From UBA6921 sp031363085 (GTDB lineage Bacteria; Pseudomonadota; Gammaproteobacteria; SG8-11): a DNA stretch of 22,142 nt. This document shows positions 1-8,437 of the stretch, piece after piece; the first letter of the stretch is position 1, and every line of letters starts with the position of its first letter. The stretch lies in contig JANLTU010000072.1 of NCBI GenBank assembly GCA_031363085.1, positions 1 through 22,142 of the forward strand. Reading direction: 5' to 3'. The notes under the pieces were generated by a model. It worked only from the letters and a program-made list of their open reading frames with translations, was not told the DNA's origin and searched no databases. The translations under genes and the position numbers were made by a program.

Positions 1-19
1 GATCGCCGTATAAATGTTT

Positions 20-43
20 TTAAATAACCTTCGTCAGTTCCAT
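20..43 (-). other. Possible minus-strand translation start or 7-codon leader at left edge
   Basis: On the minus strand an AAGGAG ribosome-binding site sits six bases before an ATG at 43, which is well placed. The reading frame (MELTKVI) meets TAA after seven codons, next to runs of T and A. Beyond the stop the same frame reads KHLYGD and then leaves the window. This could be a leader peptide, the start of a gene broken by a stop or indel, or chance. The family cannot be named. The rest of 1-246 shows no other coding signal. Confidence 0.25.
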
Positions 44-246
44 GTTGAGCTCCTTTCAATGCGGTTTTTGAATGTGGGTGCCATGCTTGATATTTTAACA
101 GCTTCAAATAGTTAGCGCTTAACTTACTGACATTGGAACGCCGCTGCTTTGCACCCGTCTGATCCGACTTCACACACCCAGCACCTGCCCGCACTGCACC
201 TTAGCGCAAGTTGCGCATTGGCGCAGGTCTTGGCATTATCGCGCGC

Positions 247-1344
247 ATGAGCGAATTGCGATTTTGGCTGGCGTTGTTACGTGCCCCGGGCTTGGGTACG
301 CGCGGCGCGTTGGAGGTGCTGGACAACACAACTCCCGAGGCACTTTTCGGTGCGGCGCTACCCGGCGAAGTGCGCGAGCGTTTGCGCGCCGACACGCGCG
401 AATATTTTCGCAACCCCGACTGGGGCGCGGTTGATACCGATCTGGCGTGGCTCGCCACCACGCCGCGCAACCACATCGTCACGTTGCACGACGCGAGCTA
501 CCCGCCGCTGCTCAAAGAAATTGCCGATCCGCCGCTGCTGTTGTTTGTTCACGGTGAGGTGGCGGTGTTGAGTCGCCCGCAGATCGCGATGGTCGGCAGT
601 CGTAACCCGACCCCGCAGGGCCTTGAAAATGCGCACGCCTTCGCGCAGTCGTTCGCGCACACCGGCTTGGCCATTACCAGCGGTTTGGCATTGGGCATTG
701 ATGCCGCCTGCCACGAAGGCGCGCTCGCCGGCGGCGGCTACACCCTTGCGGTGATGGGCACCGGGCTGGATCGCGTGTATCCCAAACGGCACCACGCGCT
801 GGCGCATCAGGTGGCGGCACAGGGGGTGTTGATTTCGGAATTCCCGCCCGGCACGCCGCCGCTGAAAGAAAACTTTCCGCGCCGCAATCGCATCATCAGC
901 GGCTTGTCGTTGGGCACCTTGGTGGTTGAGGCGAGCGTGAACAGCGGCTCGTTGATCACCGCGCGTTGCGCCGCCGACCAGGGTCGCGAAGTATTCGCGA
1001 TTCCGGGCTCGATTCATAATCCGCTGGCGCGCGGCTGCCATGTGTTGATACGCCAAGGTGCCAAGCTGGTGGAGTCCGCCAATGATGTGTTGGAAGAGTT
1101 GCAGGTGTCGCTGCCGTTGCCGCTCGACCAAGAGACGCGCGCCGGTGCGGTGAGCGTTGCGCTCACGCCCGAACAACAAACGGTACTGGAACAATTGGGC
1201 TTCGAACCCACACCGATGGACCGCATCGTTGAACGCACTGCATTGACGGCCGATGTGGTTTCCTCCATTCTCCTGTTATTGGAGTTGCAAGGACAGGTCA
1301 TGTCGTCGGGCGCGCAATATTACCGCGTGCCAGCCAAACGATAG
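247..1344 (+). CDS. dprA: DNA-processing protein DprA (Smf)
   Basis: DprA binds incoming single-stranded DNA during natural transformation, protects it and loads RecA. The 365-residue protein has the extended Rossmann (DprA/Smf) core at about residues 75-285. Signatures are IAMVGSRNPTPQG (113-125), TSGLALGIDAACHEGAL (144-160), GTGLDRVYPKRH (171-182) and FPRRNRIISGLS (210-221). The C-terminal 50 residues resemble the DML1-like winged helix. I start it at the ATG at 247 (MSELRFWLALLRAPGLG), because family members begin at this point; an in-frame TTG at 211 would add 12 residues with no family support. It lies 15 bp before smg, and the dprA-smg-topA order is common in gammaproteobacteria. No upstream promoter is obvious. 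Family assignment is secure; competence of this organism is only inferred. Confidence 0.96.
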   Translation: MSELRFWLALLRAPGLGTRGALEVLDNTTPEALFGAALPGEVRERLRADTREYFRNPDWGAVDTDLAWLATTPRNHIVTLHDASYPPLLKEIADPPLLLFVHGEVAVLSRPQIAMVGSRNPTPQGLENAHAFAQSFAHTGLAITSGLALGIDAACHEGALAGGGYTLAVMGTGLDRVYPKRHHALAHQVAAQGVLISEFPPGTPPLKENFPRRNRIISGLSLGTLVVEASVNSGSLITARCAADQGREVFAIPGSIHNPLARGCHVLIRQGAKLVESANDVLEELQVSLPLPLDQETRAGAVSVALTPEQQTVLEQLGFEPTPMDRIVERTALTADVVSSILLLLELQGQVMSSGAQYYRVPAKR

Positions 1345-1359
1345 AGCCGAGAGGATCAT

Positions 1360-1827
1360 ATGTTCGACGTCCTGATGTATCTGTTTGAAAATTACCTGGA
1401 TGACGACGTGGCGCTTGATGCGAATCAAGAAGAGCTGCAAGCCGAGCTCGTTGGCGCGGGCTTCGCGCATGCTGAAATCACCAAGGCGTTCGACTGGCTG
1501 GACATCATCGCCCGCCACGCCGATTCCGCGACCACGCAGCATGCACCGCACCGGCATGCGCTGCGCGTCTACAACGCCGAAGAACAAAAAGTTCTCGACG
1601 TGAAATGTCGCGGTTTCGTGCTGTATTTGGAGCAAGTCGGCATCCTCGACCCCATTTACCGCGAGCTGGTGATTGATCGCGCCATGGCTTTGGATATGCC
1701 CGATTTCGACCTCGACCGCCTCAAGTGGGTGGTGTTGATGGTGTTGCTGAATCAGCCCGGGCAAGAAACGCGCTTGGCTTGGCTGGAAGATTTCGTGTTG
1801 GAAAACTTCCCGCAGCAATTGCATTGA
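1360..1827 (+). CDS. smg: Smg family protein (DUF494)
   Basis: A 155-residue acidic protein of the Smg/DUF494 family, whose members sit beside dprA and topA in many proteobacteria. Its biochemical role is not established. The family start MFDVLMYLFENY and the downstream helix-rich block (AFDWLDIIA near 45, LDPIYRELVIDRAMAL near 110, WVVLMVLLNQPG near 125) are all present, and the length is normal for the family. The ATG at 1360 follows a purine-rich GAGAGGA stretch at a good distance. It is 15 bp after dprA and so probably on the same transcript. A gap of about 157 bp separates it from topA. The name is firm and the function is not. Confidence 0.93.
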   Translation: MFDVLMYLFENYLDDDVALDANQEELQAELVGAGFAHAEITKAFDWLDIIARHADSATTQHAPHRHALRVYNAEEQKVLDVKCRGFVLYLEQVGILDPIYRELVIDRAMALDMPDFDLDRLKWVVLMVLLNQPGQETRLAWLEDFVLENFPQQLH

Positions 1828-1984
1828 TCGCTTCATTTCGTGCCGCCGGGGGAGTAATCGGTACGCTCAAGCCCCATCCCTAACCCCGTTAATAGGCCGT
1901 GGATATTTTCCCCACTGGATTCTTTTTGACTATCCTGTTAAATGACCCACACATTCGCCAGCCACTTTCCACTCGATTGAGCCC

Positions 1985-4288
1985 ATGACCAAATCACTCG
2001 TCATCGTCGAATCGCCGGCCAAGGCCGGTACGATAAAAAAATATCTCGGCAAGAACTTTCAGGTGCTCGCATCTTACGGGCACGTGCGCGACTTGCTGCC
2101 GAAGGAAGGCGCGGTCGACCCGGAAAACGACTTCGCGATGAAATACCAGCTCATCGAGAAAAACGAAAAACATGTCGAGGCGATTGTGAAGGCGCTGGAA
2201 AAAGTCGACAACCTTTACCTTGCGACCGATCCGGACCGTGAAGGTGAAGCGATTTCCTGGCATCTATACGACTATCTGCGCGAGAAAAAACTGCTCAAAG
2301 GCAAAACCGTCGCGCGCGTGGTGTTCCACGAAATCACCAAGCGCGCAATTCTTGAGGCGATGGAAAATACCCGCGAGCTGTCGATGGAGCTGGTCAATGC
2401 GCAGCAGGCGCGGCGTGCGCTGGATTATCTGGTCGGCTTTAATTTGTCGCCGTTGCTGTGGAAAAAAATCCGCCGCGGCTTGTCGGCCGGACGCGTGCAG
2501 AGCCCGGCATTGCGGATGATCGTCGAGCGCGAGCTCGAAATCGAAGCCTTCAAACCACAGGAATACTGGAGCATCGAAGCCGACAACCGCGCCCACGAAC
2601 AAAATTTTCCAGCCAAGCTTTCTCAATACCAAGGCGAAAAAATCGCGCAGTTCAGCATCACCAACACCGAAACTGCCAACGCCGCGCGCGCTGAACTGCT
2701 GAAACAGACGCAGGGCAAATTACACGTTGTTAATGTTGAAAAAAAGCAGCGCAAGCGCAACCCGGCGCCGCCGTTCACCACCTCGACGCTGCAACAAGAA
2801 GCGTCGCGCAAGCTGGGCTTCACCACGCTGCGCACCATGCGCGTGGCGCAGCAGTTGTATGAAGGCGTAAAAATCGGTGACGAAACCACCGGCTTGATCA
2901 GCTACATGCGCACCGACTCGGTGAGTCTGGCGCAAGAAGCGCTGGAAGAAATCCGCGAATTCATCGGCCGGCGTTATGGTAAAGACATGCTCCCTGAAGA
3001 GGCGCGCGTGTACAAAACCAAAGCGAAAAACGCCCAAGAAGCGCACGAAGCCGTGCGCCCCACTTCGGTACAACGTACGCCGGAACTGGTCAAAGACGCG
3101 CTCAGCGCGGATCAGTTCAAGCTCTACGAGTTGATCTGGAAACGCACCGTCGCCTGCCAGATGGTGCATGCCACGCTCGACACCGTGGGCGTGGATTTAT
3201 CCGCCGGTGAGGCTAATCTGTTCCGCGCCAATGGCTCCACCATTGCGCACGCGGGTTTCATGGCGGTGTATCAGGAAGGCTTGGACGACTCGAAGGAAGA
3301 AGAGCACGGCGTATTGTTGCCACCGATGAAAGTCGGCGACATTGTCGAGCTGCTGGAAATTCGCGCCGAACAGCATTTCACCGAACCGCCGCCGCGCTAT
3401 TCCGAAGCAAGTTTGGTGAAGGCGCTCGAAGAACACGGTATCGGCCGGCCGTCGACTTATGCCTCGATTATTTCCACGCTGCAAAACCGCGAATACGTGC
3501 TGCTCGAAAAACGCCGCTTCCAGCCCACCGACGTCGGCCGCATCGTGAATAAATTCCTCACCGAATATTTTCGCAATTACGTCGACTACGATTTCACCGC
3601 GCGCCTGGAAGACGAGCTCGATGCGGTCTCGCGTGGTGAAAAAGACTGGATCCCCCTGATGCATGAGTTCTGGGTGCCGTTCGACAAGCTGGTGCAACAC
3701 ACCGAAAAAAATGTCGAGCGCAAAGACGTCACCCACGAAGCCTTGGACGAAGCCTGTCCCAAATGCGGCAAACCTTTGTCGATACGCCTGGGCAAACGCG
3801 GGCGTTTTATCGGCTGTACCAACTACCCGGAATGCGATTACACCCGCAATCTCAACGCCGACGCTTCCGCGCCCACCGAGCCGGAAGTGGTCGAGGGCCG
3901 CACCTGCCCCAAATGCAATTCGGCGCTGGTGATCAAGCACGGGCGCTACGGAAAATTTATCGGTTGCAGCAGCTACCCCGATTGCAAACACATGGAACCT
4001 TTGGAGAAGCCCGCCGACACCGGCTTTCAATGTCCGGAATGCAAAAAGGGCACGTTGCTGAAACGCAAATCGCGCTATGGCAAGATTTTTTATTCTTGCG
4101 CCACCTACCCGGAATGCAAATACGCGGTGTGGAACGAGCCGACCGCCGGCCCCTGCCCGGATTGCGGCTGGCCGATCCTGACCATCAAAATCACCAAGCG
4201 CAAGGGCACGCAGAAAGTGTGTCCGCAGAAAGAATGCGGCCATGCCGAAGATATCAGTCCCCCTGAAGAAGCTGCCGAAGCGTCCTGA
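1985..4288 (+). CDS. topA: DNA topoisomerase I (type IA)
   Basis: This enzyme relaxes negative supercoils through a transient 5'-phosphotyrosine bond to one DNA strand. The 767-residue protein starts with the TOPRIM domain: VIVESPAKAGTIKKYLG at 6-22 with metal/acid Glu9, and DPDREGEAISWHL at 82-94 giving the acidic metal-binding cluster. The cleavage motif GLISYMRTDSVSL at 303-315 puts the catalytic tyrosine at Tyr307. AGRVQSPALRMIVERE (168-183) is also typical. From Cys591 on there are C4 zinc-ribbon modules in the form CPKCG...GCTNYPECDY, CPKCN...GCSSYPDCKH, CPECK...SCATYPECKY, plus a fourth CPDCG...CPQKECGH. It is shorter than the E. coli enzyme (865 residues). The next gene starts six bases after its stop. 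Confidence 0.98.
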   Translation: MTKSLVIVESPAKAGTIKKYLGKNFQVLASYGHVRDLLPKEGAVDPENDFAMKYQLIEKNEKHVEAIVKALEKVDNLYLATDPDREGEAISWHLYDYLREKKLLKGKTVARVVFHEITKRAILEAMENTRELSMELVNAQQARRALDYLVGFNLSPLLWKKIRRGLSAGRVQSPALRMIVERELEIEAFKPQEYWSIEADNRAHEQNFPAKLSQYQGEKIAQFSITNTETANAARAELLKQTQGKLHVVNVEKKQRKRNPAPPFTTSTLQQEASRKLGFTTLRTMRVAQQLYEGVKIGDETTGLISYMRTDSVSLAQEALEEIREFIGRRYGKDMLPEEARVYKTKAKNAQEAHEAVRPTSVQRTPELVKDALSADQFKLYELIWKRTVACQMVHATLDTVGVDLSAGEANLFRANGSTIAHAGFMAVYQEGLDDSKEEEHGVLLPPMKVGDIVELLEIRAEQHFTEPPPRYSEASLVKALEEHGIGRPSTYASIISTLQNREYVLLEKRRFQPTDVGRIVNKFLTEYFRNYVDYDFTARLEDELDAVSRGEKDWIPLMHEFWVPFDKLVQHTEKNVERKDVTHEALDEACPKCGKPLSIRLGKRGRFIGCTNYPECDYTRNLNADASAPTEPEVVEGRTCPKCNSALVIKHGRYGKFIGCSSYPDCKHMEPLEKPADTGFQCPECKKGTLLKRKSRYGKIFYSCATYPECKYAVWNEPTAGPCPDCGWPILTIKITKRKGTQKVCPQKECGHAEDISPPEEAAEAS

Positions 4289-4294
4289 TACCGC

Positions 4295-4747
4295 ATGCAG
4301 CTCACGCTCTACACCGACTACACGCTGCGCGTTCTGCTGTATTTGTCGCTGCAACCGCAGCAGACCGTCACCATCAGTGAGATTGCCGACTTTTACACGA
4401 TCTCACGCAATCACTTGGTGAAGGTGGTGCACAACCTGGCGACGCTTTCGTATATCCACACCACGCGCGGCAAAGGCGGCGGGCTGCGGCTGGCGGTGGA
4501 CCCCACCCAAGTCAGCATCGGTGAAATCGTGCGCAAGGTGGAACCCAACTTCGACATCGTCGAGTGCTTCAACCCCCACAACAAGAAATGCATGATCGAG
4601 CCCCTGTGCGTACTGAAATCGGCACTGTGGCAAGCGAAGCGGGAATTTCTCGCCACGCTGGATCGCTACACACTGGCCGACGCGATCAAGCGCGAACATC
4701 CGCAGCCGCTGATGTTTCTGAAGCAGCACGCCAAAGCGATGAAGTAA
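4295..4747 (+). CDS. nsrR: Rrf2-family Fe-S regulator, NsrR type (nitric oxide sensor)
   Basis: A 150-residue Rrf2 repressor, best matched by NsrR, which senses nitric oxide through an Fe-S cluster and controls NO detoxification genes. The N-terminus (MQLTLYTDYTLRVLLYLSL) and the winged helix IADFYTISRNHLVKVVHNL are typical. Asp8 is at the position of the Asp ligand reported in Streptomyces NsrR. Three cysteines, Cys91, Cys99 and Cys105 (C-x7-C-x5-C), form the cluster motif; this spacing differs from the C-x4-C-x5-C of E. coli NsrR. The start lies six bases after topA, so the two may be co-transcribed. No NO-response gene such as hmp is next to it, so the targets are elsewhere. IscR is less likely because the cysteine pattern and length differ. 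Confidence 0.88.
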   Translation: MQLTLYTDYTLRVLLYLSLQPQQTVTISEIADFYTISRNHLVKVVHNLATLSYIHTTRGKGGGLRLAVDPTQVSIGEIVRKVEPNFDIVECFNPHNKKCMIEPLCVLKSALWQAKREFLATLDRYTLADAIKREHPQPLMFLKQHAKAMK

Positions 4748-4795
4748 ACGTCGCCCGCGTCGCTTGAGGGAATTTTTCGGGCCTTGGGCCTGGAA

Positions 4796-5671
4796 TCATT
4801 TTCTCTTCGGGTGCGGGCGTGTCGGTCCGTGCCCTGCCGTGATGTTGGTTTTTTTCTCCGCAACATGGCGCCGGTAAAACTCGCTGGTGAAAATTCCGCA
4901 GGCCACCGACACATTCAAGCTTTCCACCGCCGCACTGCCCGGTACGCGCAATACCTGTTGTGTCAACGCGTGCAGCTCCTGCGACATGCCGACGGTTTCC
5001 GCGCCGAACACCAGCAGCGTGCGCTGCGGAAAGTCGCACGCATACACCGAGCTGCCCTGGCTTACCGAGGTACCGATGATCTGAAAACCATCGCTGGCCA
5101 ACGCGCGTAAATCCAGCAACGGTTGTTCCAGCGCAACCAGCCGCACATGCTCCGCCCCGCCTTCGGCAATGCGACATGCAGATGACGACAGTCGCGGCAA
5201 GCTGCCCTGTGCGCCCAGCACATAGTGCACGCCGAAGTGCGCGCAGGTGCGCAATATCGCGCCCAGGTTGTGCGGATTTTCCACGCCGTCGAGATAGATC
5301 ACCAATTGCGGATGTTGCTGGTCACGCAGTGCCACGCGCAGTTGTGAAAATGTCAAGCTGCGCAGCTCCAGCGCCAGCATGCAGATGCCGCCGTGGTGCA
5401 CGGTCTCGGTGAGTTTTTCCAGGTCTTGCTTGTCGACGACGTGATACGGCGTGCGTTCCGCCGAGCACCACTTCAACAACGACGAAAAATCCGGCAGGCG
5501 TGCGCGCTCCACATATACGCGCAAGATGTCTTTGGGGCGCTGATTCCACAGCGCCAGGCAGGCGCCCGCACCGTGGTATTTGACTTCAGCGCGTTCAGAT
5601 GGCGCAGGTACTGATGCAGGTTTGCGCAGCGTACGTGGTGCAGTGTGTGCGGGTTGGCGGGGCGGCTTCAT
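4796..5671 (-). CDS. SpoU/TrmH-family RNA 2'-O-methyltransferase, YfiF-like
   Basis: A 291-residue SPOUT-class methyltransferase that should transfer methyl from SAM to a ribose 2'-OH in tRNA or rRNA. The N-terminal substrate-binding region (EVKYHGAGACLALWNQRP at 29-46; AYHVVD-like RTPYHVVDKQDLEKL; HHGGICML) resembles E. coli YfiF more than RlmB or TrmH. The three SpoU motifs are visible. Motif 1 is DGVENPHNLGAILRTCAHFG (128-147) with Asn135 and Arg141. Motif 2 is VFGAETVGMSQEL (221-233). Motif 3 is VPGSAAVESLNVSVACGIF (243-261). The first 27 residues are basic and Pro-rich and look disordered. It converges on nsrR with a 48-bp gap and diverges from hemW. The substrate RNA is not known for this subfamily. 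Confidence 0.9.
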   Translation of the reverse strand: MKPPRQPAHTAPRTLRKPASVPAPSERAEVKYHGAGACLALWNQRPKDILRVYVERARLPDFSSLLKWCSAERTPYHVVDKQDLEKLTETVHHGGICMLALELRSLTFSQLRVALRDQQHPQLVIYLDGVENPHNLGAILRTCAHFGVHYVLGAQGSLPRLSSSACRIAEGGAEHVRLVALEQPLLDLRALASDGFQIIGTSVSQGSSVYACDFPQRTLLVFGAETVGMSQELHALTQQVLRVPGSAAVESLNVSVACGIFTSEFYRRHVAEKKTNITAGHGPTRPHPKRK

Positions 5672-5690
5672 GGATGCGCGCCCGTTACAC

Positions 5691-5759
5691 GTAAGAACGG
5701 CGCCTTCGGCGCGATTTTTTCGGGCCGCCCGACCATCGCGGCGGAGGCGCCGCTCTTAC
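5691..5759. repeat. REP-like inverted hairpin pair (BIME-like)
   Basis: Two 24-base arms, 5691-5714 and 5736-5759, are inverted copies of each other with 21 of 24 positions matching. Each arm also folds on itself: GCGCC-TTC-GGCGC in the first and GCGGCG-GAGG-CGCCGC in the second. The GTAAGA-x-CGGCGCC head resembles the GTAGGAGCGGC REP elements of pseudomonads and xanthomonads. It lies between the divergent methyltransferase and hemW genes. It looks like a dispersed repeat, not a terminator, although one arm is followed by a run of T. Confidence 0.7.
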
Positions 5760-5864
5760 AGACGAGAACAGGTTGAGTCATTACAGGCACACCGCTGATA
5801 CGTGGGCACGAACTGTACGCTAGAATGTTGCATCGCAAAAGCCAGCATCCAGCCCGCCAACTCC

Positions 5865-7109
5865 ATGCAAAAACCACCCCGCCCGTTTCCGGTTTCAGTT
5901 CGCGTCGCGCCCGCAGCACCGGGCGACAGCGCCTCGGCGAATTTTCATTTCACCGCGCTGCCGCCGCTGTCGCTGTATGTGCACATCCCGTGGTGCGTGC
6001 GTAAATGTCCGTACTGCGATTTCAATTCGCATGCGGCGCAGGGTGCGATTCCGGAACGCGAATACATCGACGCCTTGATCGCCGATCTGGAATTCGATCT
6101 GCCGCGCGTGTGGGGGCGCAAGCTCAAAAGCATATTCATCGGCGGCGGGACGCCGAGTCTGTTTGCGCCCGAGTCGATTGATCGCTTGTTGTCGGCGCTG
6201 CGCGCGCGCTTGCCGTTTGTGTCGCCCGACATTGAAGTCACATTGGAAGCCAATCCCGGCACGGTCGAGCAGGGTAAGTTTGCCGAGTTGCGTGCGGCGG
6301 GGGTGAATCGCCTATCGATCGGCGTGCAGAGTTTCGATGCTGATGCACTCGAACGCCTGGGTCGCATTCACGGCGCCAAAGAAGCGATCCGCGCTGCCGA
6401 ACAAGCGCATGCAGCGGGATTTGACAATTTCAATCTTGACCTGATGTTCGGGCTGCCGGAGCAAACGCCGCAAGCTGCCGCCAATGACGTTGCAACCGCC
6501 ATTGCGTTGGAACCGACGCATCTTTCCTATTACCAACTCACGCTCGAACCCAACACCCAGTTTGCGGCGCGCCCGCCGACGCTGCCGGAAGACGACGCCA
6601 TCGCGGCCATCCAGGAGCGTGGGCAACAGGCGCTGGCCAAACACGGCTACGCGCAATACGAAGTGTCGGCTTATGCGCGTGACGGCAAACAGTGCGCGCA
6701 CAACTTGAATTACTGGAGCTTCGGCGATTACCTTGGTATTGGCACCGGCGCGCACGGCAAAATCAGCGACGCGCAAACGCAGCGGATTCAGCGCTTGTGG
6801 AAGGTCAAAAATCCGCGTGACTACCTCGCGGCGGCGCTAGGCTCGACAGTTATTGGCGGTGAATCGACCCTGACTCCAGCCGACGCCGGTTTCGAATTCA
6901 TGATGAACGCGCTACGCCTGAACGACGGCTTCGAAACACGCCTATTCGCCGAGCGCACCGGCCTGCCGCTGAGCGTGGTCGAAGCACCCTTGGCACTCGC
7001 CCAGCGTCGGGGCTGGATCGACATCGGTGGCAGCCACATCCGCGCCACCACGCTGGGGCAGAGATATTTAAACGACGTGCTCGAACTATTTTTACCGGCG
7101 GATCAATAA
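5865..7109 (+). CDS. hemW: Heme chaperone HemW (radical SAM, HemN-like)
   Basis: HemW-type radical SAM protein, formerly called oxygen-independent coproporphyrinogen oxidase-like; known members bind heme and deliver it to respiratory enzymes. From the ATG at 5865 it has 414 residues. The 4Fe-4S motif is CVRKCPYCDFN (Cys44, Cys48, Cys51), with Phe where true HemN has a further Cys. That places it in HemW. Other marks are FIGGGTPSLF, EANPGTVE, RLSIGVQSFD, NLDLMFGLPEQT and YWSFGDYLGIGTGAHGK. An in-frame GTG at 5802 would add 21 unsupported residues. A TAGAAT box at 5821-5826 could be the -10 of its promoter, which would also favour the ATG. rdgB, a frequent neighbour in gammaproteobacteria, is absent. 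Confidence 0.94.
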   Translation: MQKPPRPFPVSVRVAPAAPGDSASANFHFTALPPLSLYVHIPWCVRKCPYCDFNSHAAQGAIPEREYIDALIADLEFDLPRVWGRKLKSIFIGGGTPSLFAPESIDRLLSALRARLPFVSPDIEVTLEANPGTVEQGKFAELRAAGVNRLSIGVQSFDADALERLGRIHGAKEAIRAAEQAHAAGFDNFNLDLMFGLPEQTPQAAANDVATAIALEPTHLSYYQLTLEPNTQFAARPPTLPEDDAIAAIQERGQQALAKHGYAQYEVSAYARDGKQCAHNLNYWSFGDYLGIGTGAHGKISDAQTQRIQRLWKVKNPRDYLAAALGSTVIGGESTLTPADAGFEFMMNALRLNDGFETRLFAERTGLPLSVVEAPLALAQRRGWIDIGGSHIRATTLGQRYLNDVLELFLPADQ

Positions 7110-7117
7110 ACCGGCGC

Positions 7118-7146
7118 TTTACTTTTGCACGCCCGCTCCCTATAAA
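7118..7146 (+). promoter_or_regulatory. Sigma-70 promoter for the SET-domain gene
   Basis: TTTACT (7118-7123) and TATAAA (7141-7146) are 17 bp apart, close to sigma-70 consensus. Transcription would start near 7153, leaving an untranslated leader of about 33 bases before the ATG at 7186. Confidence 0.6.
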
Positions 7147-7185
7147 GACGGCCATCTACAACTTCTTGCGCATCGGGTGCCGCTC

Positions 7186-7563
7186 ATGATTATCGTACCG
7201 ACCTATCTCGAAAAAAGTCCGGTCCACGGCTTCGGCGTGTTCGCCAAAGAGCTGATCGAAAAAGGCAGCAAGGTGTGGGAGTTCAATCCGATTTTCGACG
7301 TGCGCTTTACCGACGCCGAATTCGAGCGCCTGCCGCCGTCGGTAAAAGCCGAGATCGAGCACCATCTGTATCAGCCCGAGCAAGGTGGCGTGTTGTATTA
7401 CGAATCCACCATGGGCCGCTACATGAATCACTCGCGCGAACCCAACGTGGATTTCTCCGACGTCGGCGTCGGCTGGGCCACACGCGACATCCAGCCCGGT
7501 GATGAACTCACCTGCGACTATCGCCATTTCATGGCGGACGTGTCGCACATCACCTACCTTTAG
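7186..7563 (+). CDS. SET-domain protein (putative lysine methyltransferase)
   Basis: A 125-residue protein made almost entirely of one SET domain. Such domains use SAM to methylate lysine in proteins; bacterial single-domain members are mostly uncharacterised. The canonical parts are there: GFGVFAKELIEKG (15-27) for the N-terminal strand, YMNHSREPN (79-87) with the NHS knot motif, and DELTCDYRHF (106-115) with the catalytic-pocket tyrosine. The start used is the ATG at 7186; an in-frame GTG nine bases upstream is possible. Shine-Dalgarno complementarity is weak. It has its own promoter and no partner gene, so the protein substrate cannot be inferred. The C-terminus is short and lacks the Cys-rich post-SET motif. 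Confidence 0.88.
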   Translation: MIIVPTYLEKSPVHGFGVFAKELIEKGSKVWEFNPIFDVRFTDAEFERLPPSVKAEIEHHLYQPEQGGVLYYESTMGRYMNHSREPNVDFSDVGVGWATRDIQPGDELTCDYRHFMADVSHITYL

Positions 7564-7646
7564 AATTAACGGCGCGTCACGCTGGGGTGCGTTTTTAGCT
7601 GCACGCTTGCGGCAATGTAGCAAAAGTTACTCTGCCATGCGTAGGC

Positions 7647-8154
7647 TTGCAGCGCACCGACCAAAGCGTCCTGGGTTGGTGTCAGTCGCCTCAAGTCATT
7701 GTCGAGCACCGCGCCCTCCAACTCGGAAAACGGCGGGCTTGTGGCATACACCCACACGGCGTCGTCACCGGGCGCATGCTGGTTGATGCATTGCTGATCA
7801 ACGGCAAGCAGCGCAAGCTGAAAGACCCGGTCGCGATGCGCATGGATTTCACCTTCGACGCTGGCAACGCCTGGGCTGACGGTTTTCGTATCCAAGTCAC
7901 GCACGACCTGAACGCCAATCCGCTGCCAACCGTGTCGGATCGTCTGGGCAAGGGCGCCGCCATCAGGCGGCTGGTCGACGTCAATCTGGCCTAGCGCTGA
8001 GCTCGACCAAGCATCTGGGCAATGACCTCTTCGACAAGACAGCGACCCGTTCGACTGGCGCAACAGCGCCATCGCAAGCCCTGACTACCTCACCAGTGTG
8101 TACCTCAACGGCGTGAACTGGGATAGTGCGTTTGAGCTTGCCTACACGCCCTAA
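7647..8154 (+). pseudogene. Degraded plus-strand gene, family not recognised
   Basis: Protein-like stretches continue on the plus strand but in different frames. One frame gives LVDALLINGKQRKLKDPVAM and FTFDAGNAWADGFRIQVTHD, ending at a stop near 7992. A second gives ALSSTKHLGNDLFDKTAT (from 7994). A third gives DPFDWRNSAIASPDYLTSVY and then LNGVNWDSAFELAYTP, ending at TAA 8152-8154. The pieces join in order with two or more frameshifts, and a strong terminator follows 19 bases after the last stop. That is what a formerly functional gene would leave. The upstream limit is uncertain; about 7690-7780 may also belong. I do not recognise the family. A 168-residue minus-strand frame over the same bases is a less likely alternative. 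Confidence 0.5.
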
Positions 8155-8173
8155 CGCGTGGTTTGGTTGGACC

Positions 8174-8216
8174 TGCCGGGCCGGATGGCTGCACGCCGTC
8201 CGGTCCGGCATCTTTT
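8174..8216 (+). terminator. Strong intrinsic terminator
   Basis: A 16-bp stem (8174-8189 with 8195-8210, including two G-U pairs) with a five-base loop is followed by TCTTTT. It ends the transcript of the degraded gene. The rest of the stretch up to 8437 holds no gene I can support. It does contain the palindrome TGGCGCGCCA (8348-8357) and TTTGAGC (8404-8410). Confidence 0.85.
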
Positions 8217-8437
8217 CCGGAGTCAGTTAAATTTGTCACTTTTCCCGCTTAATTACTGCCGCGCACACCCACCGCATTCTGCCTTTAAGTTAAGCCTTTC
8301 GTAGTCACACTGTTACTAGGCGCGTAACCGATCCCATCCGCAGTATTTGGCGCGCCACGGCACGTATTCAATTGCTTAGAGCTTAGTCAAGAAGGCAGTC
8401 GCGTTTGAGCAAGCTCTTAGGGGCGGGACTATTTTAA

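Noticed and set aside
358..1194. 278-codon minus-strand frame across dprA
   Set aside because: Antisense of a clear dprA; no domain, and His/Arg/Gln-rich composition typical of a shadow.
1908..1954. TTGACT upstream of topA as a -35 box
   Set aside because: No acceptable -10 box at 16-18 bp spacing.
3197..4354. Long minus-strand frame (385 codons) across topA
   Set aside because: It is the antisense shadow of the well-conserved topA; it has no family motif, and its Arg/Phe/Gly-rich composition is what reversed GC-rich coding DNA gives.
5802..5864. GTG-started 21-residue extension of hemW
   Set aside because: The extra residues have no family support and a -10-like box lies inside this stretch.
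7566..8072. 168-codon minus-strand frame
   Set aside because: Plus-strand pieces are more protein-like and are followed by a plus-strand terminator; the minus frame has no ribosome-binding site or motif that I can see.
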